A DNA stretch of 64,000 nucleotides from Hyphomicrobium sp. GTDB lineage: Bacteria; Pseudomonadota; Alphaproteobacteria; Rhizobiales; Hyphomicrobiaceae. The stretch's first letter is position 1; every line of letters starts with the position of its first letter. Made by a program: the position numbers and the translations under genes. The stretch covers positions 1 to 64,000 of the forward strand of contig NZ_RXIZ01000013.1 of assembly GCF_003987855.1 (NCBI RefSeq), in the 5' to 3' direction. Positions 58,108-64,000 of this stretch are shown here, piece after piece. Under the pieces are notes generated by a model, which saw only the letters and a program-made list of their open reading frames with translations, did no database searches and was not told where the DNA came from.

Positions 58108-61100
58108 TCACTCCTTCGTCGAGACGGCGAGCGTGCCGGCGGCGGAGCGCGCGTACCGTTCGGGCCGGTACATGTCTTCGACGGTTGCCGCCGGATGGAC
58201 GAACGTGCCCGGCGTCACGGCGCGAACGATGTAGGCCAGCGTCGCGGTGACGGCGGTCGTCTTCGGCTGCGTGGTGCCGTCGGGCAGAACGACCTGGCTC
58301 TCCGGCGTGCTGTTGCCGCTTGTGTTGTCCGGCGTATCGCTATTCTCGGCATCCGAGGACGAAGACGATGTCGACGTGCGCACGTTCGCGAAGTTGAACG
58401 CGGCGACGAAGCGATCATCGCGGAACTCGGTGTGCTCCGGCTCGGCCGTCGACTTCAGCCACGACAGGCCCGAGATCGCGCCGCTGTCGACAAGGTGCGG
58501 GTTTTCGATCTCGAAGCCCGCAGGCAGGCGATCGACGACCATCACGCGGCCGGCAGGATCTTCGGACGTGACCTTCACCACCATGACGAAGCGATCGTTC
58601 TGCTTCACCTTGGCCTTGCCGCCGGTGAGGCTTGCCAGATCGATCTTCTTGCCATCGACCGTGTAGGCCTGCCGCTCGATCTTGAAGCCTTTCGAGACGG
58701 CGGGTTCCGGCGTCAGCGCTGCGCCGATGACGGAGATCACCGCATCGACGGCGGTGTCGCCGTTGTTGGTGATGGTCAAGGCGCCGTTCTTCAGCTCGGC
58801 CGGCGTGAGGCCCTTCAGCAAGGGACCATTCACCGGCTTGCCGTCGATCGACAGCGTTGTTGCTTTCACTTCATCGTTCAAGGCTTTGGCGGCGAGCAGC
58901 ATCCAGGCCTGTTCCTGCGTGGATGTGTACGTCCGCGTTTCGTAAGCCTTGGCGATGACGGTCGCGAGGCGCGGCTGGTCTTCGCGGGCGATGCCGGTTT
59001 CGGCCGCCAACGTGACGAGCGCGGCGCCATCGCGCAGCGTCGAGCCATAGTCGCTGCGATAGCCGCTGTCGGGGGTATCCGGCATGGCGGCCAGTGCGGC
59101 GGCGAACGTGCGTTCGGCGCGTTCCTTGTCGCCCATCATCGCGAGCGCCGCGCCGACTTGCGCCTTGGCTAGCGGCGTCGAGAAGCGGCCGATGCGTTCG
59201 TCGGCGTAGTATCTCAGGTCACCGATCGGCGCGCGGCCGTTGCGGGCGAGGACATAGAGCGCATAGGCCCGATCTTCGCCACCCTTCTCGAAGTCAGAAG
59301 CGTAGGCGATGAAGTTCTGCAGCCGGTCGAGCGCGCGATTGAAGCTCTCACGCGGCACATCGTAGTTGGCTTCCTTGGCGCGCGTCAGGAAGTCGGTGAC
59401 GTAGGCCGTCAGCCACAGGTCGGTGCTGTAGGGTCCCCAGACGCCGAAGGCACCCGTCGAGTCCTGCATCTCGAAGACGCGGCCGATGGCTTTCTGGACG
59501 CGATCCTTCAGTTCCTTGTCCTGGGCGAGACCGATCTGGGCCGCCACCGCGTTGGCGACGACCAGCGGCATCGCTCGCGATACCGTCTGCTCGGCGCAGC
59601 CGTACGGATAGCGGTCGAGCTGCGAGAGAAGTGTCGGCACGTCGAGGCGAGCGGCCGGCCCGACCGACATGTTAATGCGGGTTCGCGACGGGATCAGATC
59701 GTAGGCGAGATCTGCCGATACGCTGAGCTTGCCGCCGGGCTTCAGCGACGAGATCGTGGTGCGCTTGATATCGCCGGCGGGCGGGAAGACGTTGAACGTC
59801 ATCTCGCGCTTGACGGCAATGTCGTTGGGCCCGGTGACGACAGCCTTGAGCGTCACTTCGCCAAGCTCCGTCGGCTTGAACAGGATGCGCTGCATCGTGC
59901 GTTCGCCCTGTTTCAGGTCAGCCGTCTTGTCGGCAACAGGCGTCAGCGTCTCGTTGCGGTCGTCGCCCGCTTTACGCGACAGCGTCAGCTTGTAGGGCGC
60001 GGCCGGGCCATCGACGTTGTGGATGCCGAAGCCGAGGTCGACTTCGTCGCCCAAGGTCATGAAGCGGGGGACCGCGACGGTGAGAGCCACCGCATCCCGG
60101 ACGATCAAGTCGCCCGAGCCATGACCCACCTTGTCCTTGCTCCATGCCACCGCCATGAACCGCACGGTGCCGTTGAAATCCGGCAGGTCGAACGAGACGC
60201 TCGCGGTGCCGTCATCCTTCACCTGAACGATGCCGGAATAGAGCGAGACGACCGTTTCGACCGTGGGGTTGCCTTGCAGCGCCGCGCCCGCGTCACCACC
60301 CGAGCGCAGCTTGCCGCGATCGGCGTGCATGCCATCGATCAGCTTGCCGTAGAAGTCGCGGATTTCGAAGGCGAGCTTCTGTTGTTGCGAGAACCACTTC
60401 TCAGGCGCGGGCGTCTCGAAGCGTGTGAGGTTCAAGATGCCGAGGTCGACGGCTGCGACGACGACGCGCGCGTCTTCGCCGGGAGCCAAGCCTTCGACTT
60501 TCAGCGGCACATCGACGTGCGCGCCGGACTTCACCTTGTCGGGAAGCGTGACCGCAACTTTCAGGTGCTTGCTGCTCTGGTCGATCGGCAGCCAGCGGAT
60601 ACCGATGGCGCGGCTCGGCATGCGCTTTTGCCCCTCGTCCATCGGGCGATAGAGGATTGCGGTGGCGTAGGCGCCGGGGCCCCACTCGCCATCGACGGGG
60701 ATCTCAACTTCGCCGCCGCCTTTGGCAATGTCGACTTCCTTCATCAGGTCGAGGCCGGTTCCGAGCACGGCGACGAGCGCCTTGCCGCCGAGCTTTGATG
60801 CGATGCGCAGCTTCGCGGTGTCGCCCGATTTGTAGCTGTCCTTGTCGAGCGCCACGTCGAGCTGTTCGGGTGAATCGACGTTGTCGCCCGCCGTGTACCA
60901 GCCGGCATTGAAGATGATGCTCGAGGCCGGGCCATCGGCAGCGGACGAGGCGATGTCGAGGCGATAGCGGCCCCAGTCGATCGGCTGGGAAATCTTGGCG
61001 GCGCCGCCGGCGGTGACGGCGAGCTCGCCACTGCCGATCTTGCGCTTGACCGTGACGGCTTCGTACGTCCAGGCGCCGTCGCGGCGATACCACTGCCAGT

Positions 61101-63477
61101 TCGTGTCGAGACGCGTCAGAGTCCAGGTGAGATCGCTCGCGGCTTGCGCCTTTCCGTCGGCGCCGAGAAGCACGACGTTGAATTCGGCGTTCTGGCCTTC
61201 GGGCGCGGACAAGTTGTCAAACAGCGGCTTGATGCCGATGCGCTGGAGTTTGAGGTCGACGGGGAGCGTCAGGTTGCGCTCGATCGTTCGGCCGCCGTCC
61301 TCGCGCAGCTTGACCGTGATCTGCGCTTCGAGCGGCTTCGGCGTCTTGGGCATTTGCGGCAGCGTGATGGGCACAGCGGCCTTGCCGGACTGATCCATGG
61401 CAAGGTTCGCCTGCAGTGCCTGACGCGCGGGGTTCACGAGTTCGTCGGCTTGGCCGAACACGTATCCGGCATAGCCCGGCACGTCCTTGTTGGAGGCGCG
61501 CACGACGACTTCGCCTTCAAGTCCGAGGCCTGCCGCGGGCGGACCGTAGAGATAACGGCCGTCGGCGTTGATCGACTGGTTCTCATCCGGCGACAAGGCC
61601 TTGAGGTCGGACGTGAGCGTCATGTCGAGGCGTTCGGGGACGAAGTCTTCGACGAGGAATGAGCGCTCGGCGATGGGTTCCGCCTTAGGATCGGTATAGA
61701 GCTTCACCCGCCACGTGCCGGTCATCGCCGTCTTGGCGAGCGTCAGGATGCGCGAGCGGCCGCCGAGGCCGGCATCGTTCATCAGGAGGCGGGCCTGCTC
61801 GACGCCGTCGGGCCGGAAGAGCATCAGCGTCGCGGGGATCGCCGACGCCTTGCCGAACTGATCGCGCACCAGCGCCGTCACGTTCACGTCCTCGCCGCCG
61901 CGATAGACACCGCGCTCGGTGTAGATGTAGGCGTCGACCGGGCCGGACGGATCGCGACCCTGCACGCCGCGATCGGAAAGATCGAAGGAGTTGAGCGTCA
62001 GGTCGAGGAAAGCGTATTCGCCTTCGCCTTTCTGAGCGACGAGGATGGCGGGCGCGGCGCCGCCTTCGCCTTTCGTGATCGCCGCATCGAACTTGGCATA
62101 GCCGCGGCCATCGGTCGTCGCCGTTGCCAGGACTTCGTTGTTCTTGGCGATCAGCTTCACGGACGAGCCGCCGATGCCGGTCGCGTCGCTCAAGGAACGA
62201 ACGAAGGCGTGGACGCCGTCATTGCCGGAAAAGGCGGTTAGCCCAAGATCAGAGACGATGAACCACTGCGTGGCGCGTTCGTAGCTTTCCTGCTTCTGCT
62301 TCTCGGATGGCTTGGCGACGATGACGTAGACGCCGGGTTCGAGCTTGCCGGTGGCGTCCGTCACGGGGACGGCCGTGGTCACGTCCTCGTTGAGCTTCGA
62401 GGCGATATCCATCTGGCCCTGGTAGACCTTGATGCCGGAGCGGTCGCGAATGTTGTCGACGTCGTAGCTCGAGAGCTGACGCGCCATGTCGCCGCTCTGC
62501 AGCGTTGTCGCCAGATTGCGGTCGCCGATGCGATAGACTTCGACATCGATCTTGCTGGTGTTGGTCGTGGTGACGGGAATGCCCTGCTGGCCGCGTGAGG
62601 GCAGCACGTAGGCTTTGCCGCCGAAGCGTACGAAAGGCGAGCGATCGGGGATATAGACGGCGATGTCGGACGTCTTCAGCAGCTTTTCGCCGATGTCGGA
62701 CGGAAGTCCGGCACGGATCTGGACCTGATAGCGCTCGCCGTACTTCAGGCCTTCGAGGCAGAGCTGCTTGCCGTCCTGCACAAGGTTCTGCGGGTCCTTG
62801 CCGCCAACCGAGATGAACTTCGCAACATCGGTCTGCGTGCGCGAAAGGTCTTCGGAGAATTGCAGGCAGAGGCGCGGCGGCGTGGCGTCATTGTCGGTCT
62901 TGTAGTCGGTCATGCGGAAGCCGTACTGGCCACGCAGGCGGTCATACATCTCGCGCGTCGTCTGATCGTCGGCGATCGACAGGCTCAAGCTCAACGCGTC
63001 GATGGCGGGACGCCAGTAGGAGCGCGCTTCGAGCGTGCGGCCCAAGACGTAGAGCGCGTGCGCCTTCTCGGCATTGCCGGTCGCGCGCTGATAGCCGGTG
63101 TAGGCGGCGCCGGAGGCATAGATCGCCAGGTCGTAGCGCTCGTTCGAATTGTTGGGGTCCGGCGGGATGGCGATCAGCGCTTCCGCGAGACGCGTCCAGG
63201 CGGCGGAGTCCTGAGCGTTGGCGGAGACGACGTTGGCGAGCGCCCGTGAGGCTGCGCGCGGATCGCTCGCGAAATCTTTCTCGGCCTGCGCCTTGAGCGC
63301 GGCCGGCGACTTGCCGTCCGGTTTCCAGTTCGCCTTGAGATAGGCCTCATAGCGTTTGGCGTCGGCGGCGACGCCCTGATGCAGGAAAGGCTTCGGGTCT
63401 GCACTGGCAGTTGCGAATGTCGCCAGCATGAGAGTGAAAACCGCTGCAAGGCGCGCGAGGAAAAGCATTGGTCGCAT
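58108..63477 (-). CDS. Bacterial alpha-2-macroglobulin (MG1/YfhM-type)
   Basis: 1789 aa with N-terminal signal peptide, bait/MG domains, thioester motif YPYGCAEQTVSRAMPLV, upstream of pbpC in the same orientation. Confidence 0.93.
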   Translation of the reverse strand: MRPMLFLARLAAVFTLMLATFATASADPKPFLHQGVAADAKRYEAYLKANWKPDGKSPAALKAQAEKDFASDPRAASRALANVVSANAQDSAAWTRLAEALIAIPPDPNNSNERYDLAIYASGAAYTGYQRATGNAEKAHALYVLGRTLEARSYWRPAIDALSLSLSIADDQTTREMYDRLRGQYGFRMTDYKTDNDATPPRLCLQFSEDLSRTQTDVAKFISVGGKDPQNLVQDGKQLCLEGLKYGERYQVQIRAGLPSDIGEKLLKTSDIAVYIPDRSPFVRFGGKAYVLPSRGQQGIPVTTTNTSKIDVEVYRIGDRNLATTLQSGDMARQLSSYDVDNIRDRSGIKVYQGQMDIASKLNEDVTTAVPVTDATGKLEPGVYVIVAKPSEKQKQESYERATQWFIVSDLGLTAFSGNDGVHAFVRSLSDATGIGGSSVKLIAKNNEVLATATTDGRGYAKFDAAITKGEGGAAPAILVAQKGEGEYAFLDLTLNSFDLSDRGVQGRDPSGPVDAYIYTERGVYRGGEDVNVTALVRDQFGKASAIPATLMLFRPDGVEQARLLMNDAGLGGRSRILTLAKTAMTGTWRVKLYTDPKAEPIAERSFLVEDFVPERLDMTLTSDLKALSPDENQSINADGRYLYGPPAAGLGLEGEVVVRASNKDVPGYAGYVFGQADELVNPARQALQANLAMDQSGKAAVPITLPQMPKTPKPLEAQITVKLREDGGRTIERNLTLPVDLKLQRIGIKPLFDNLSAPEGQNAEFNVVLLGADGKAQAASDLTWTLTRLDTNWQWYRRDGAWTYEAVTVKRKIGSGELAVTAGGAAKISQPIDWGRYRLDIASSAADGPASSIIFNAGWYTAGDNVDSPEQLDVALDKDSYKSGDTAKLRIASKLGGKALVAVLGTGLDLMKEVDIAKGGGEVEIPVDGEWGPGAYATAILYRPMDEGQKRMPSRAIGIRWLPIDQSSKHLKVAVTLPDKVKSGAHVDVPLKVEGLAPGEDARVVVAAVDLGILNLTRFETPAPEKWFSQQQKLAFEIRDFYGKLIDGMHADRGKLRSGGDAGAALQGNPTVETVVSLYSGIVQVKDDGTASVSFDLPDFNGTVRFMAVAWSKDKVGHGSGDLIVRDAVALTVAVPRFMTLGDEVDLGFGIHNVDGPAAPYKLTLSRKAGDDRNETLTPVADKTADLKQGERTMQRILFKPTELGEVTLKAVVTGPNDIAVKREMTFNVFPPAGDIKRTTISSLKPGGKLSVSADLAYDLIPSRTRINMSVGPAARLDVPTLLSQLDRYPYGCAEQTVSRAMPLVVANAVAAQIGLAQDKELKDRVQKAIGRVFEMQDSTGAFGVWGPYSTDLWLTAYVTDFLTRAKEANYDVPRESFNRALDRLQNFIAYASDFEKGGEDRAYALYVLARNGRAPIGDLRYYADERIGRFSTPLAKAQVGAALAMMGDKERAERTFAAALAAMPDTPDSGYRSDYGSTLRDGAALVTLAAETGIAREDQPRLATVIAKAYETRTYTSTQEQAWMLLAAKALNDEVKATTLSIDGKPVNGPLLKGLTPAELKNGALTITNNGDTAVDAVISVIGAALTPEPAVSKGFKIERQAYTVDGKKIDLASLTGGKAKVKQNDRFVMVVKVTSEDPAGRVMVVDRLPAGFEIENPHLVDSGAISGLSWLKSTAEPEHTEFRDDRFVAAFNFANVRTSTSSSSSDAENSDTPDNTSGNSTPESQVVLPDGTTQPKTTAVTATLAYIVRAVTPGTFVHPAATVEDMYRPERYARSAAGTLAVSTKE

Positions 63478-63855
63478 CCTGTTTGAGTGCCTCGATGTCG
63501 GAGCGCACGAGCGGCGAGGGACTTCGCGCTCGGGTTGGCCCGCGCCGGAGTATCTTGAAGCGAGCCTTTGCGGGGAAGCCCAACAAGGCTCAAGGGCCGA
63601 AGCGCGGCGATAAAATTGGAAGTTCCGTTGGTTGCGCGTTCTTGCGGCCTTTTTCCGACATTGCTCCCAGGGCGAAACTTAACACCCCGGCAAAGTGCGG
63701 GGATAAGTTTTTTATCTCGCGGGATATCGGGCCTGACGGCGCGCTGAAACAGGCAGCTGCCGGAAACCGGCCTCGCCGCCCGAATGACAGTTTCCTAACG
63801 GCGCACGCTCAAACGGCGAAAAGATGTAACAGGTCTAAACTTTCCCAAGTCATGA

Positions 63856-63882
63856 CTGTGGCCGGGGCGAGCCCGGCCACAG
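63856..63882. terminator. Strong stem-loop, possible terminator
   Basis: CTGTGGCCGGG-gcgag-CCCGGCCACAG, perfect 11-bp stem. No clear U tract. Confidence 0.4.
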
Positions 63883-63903
63883 CAAAAGGAAAGTGGTTTC
63901 GCC

Positions 63904-64000
63904 TTAGTGCCGCGGGAGAGGTAGCGGCAGCGCTGCGGGGTCGTCCGACTGCGCGGCGATGATCTCGGGCGAAAGGCGCGGGAGTTTCAGCGGGCGGCCG
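63904..64000 (-). CDS. C-terminal fragment of a gene running off the right edge
   Basis: Minus-strand open frame ...GRPLKLPRLSPEIIAAQSDDPAALPLPLPRH* with stop at 63904, followed by the 63856 stem-loop. Confidence 0.35.
   Translation of the reverse strand, partial: GRPLKLPRLSPEIIAAQSDDPAALPLPLPRH

Noticed and set aside
63468-63962. 164-aa plus-strand ORF at right edge
   Set aside because: No family signal and overlaps the upstream region of the alpha-2-macroglobulin gene; the opposite strand fits a truncated gene end better.

Overview
The window is a contiguous, gene-dense, GC-rich alphaproteobacterial chromosome segment. It looks Rhizobiales/Hyphomicrobium-like, based on gcrA, RegBA, the SAM-II leader and the mmcB family; genus is inference. 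The first 14 kb is a replication block: ubiB-ubiE-mutM, rpsT, a non-coding stretch with DnaA-box-like and GANTC sites, a rhodanese gene, dnaA, dnaN, a frameshifted DUF559 gene, recF and gyrB. Next come a CPA2 antiporter, a PBP1A, a SprT-like protease and a senC/regB/regA redox locus. From 28 to 46 kb there is a concentration of Arg/Lys/Met genes: argD-argF-hslO, argE, apaG, metZ with a SAM-II riboswitch, dapD-orf-dapE, and argH-lptM-lysA. The window ends with TIGR02302, LysR, an outer-membrane protein, a PHB-depolymerase-like lipoprotein, PIMT and pbpC plus a bacterial alpha-2-macroglobulin. No rRNA, tRNA, CRISPR array, transposase or prophage was recognised. The best leads for something little described are: (i) a Lon-like (AAA_32) ATPase without its protease domain, translationally coupled to an unknown partner at 23.5-26.1 kb; (ii) an XRE regulator plus vWA protein cassette with two matching operators spaced 22 bp apart at 45.9-47.1 kb, apparently inserted in a conserved locus; (iii) a frameshifted DUF559 cassette between dnaN and recF flanked by outward-facing repeats. 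All calls come from reading the sequence and supplied translations. No searches were run.
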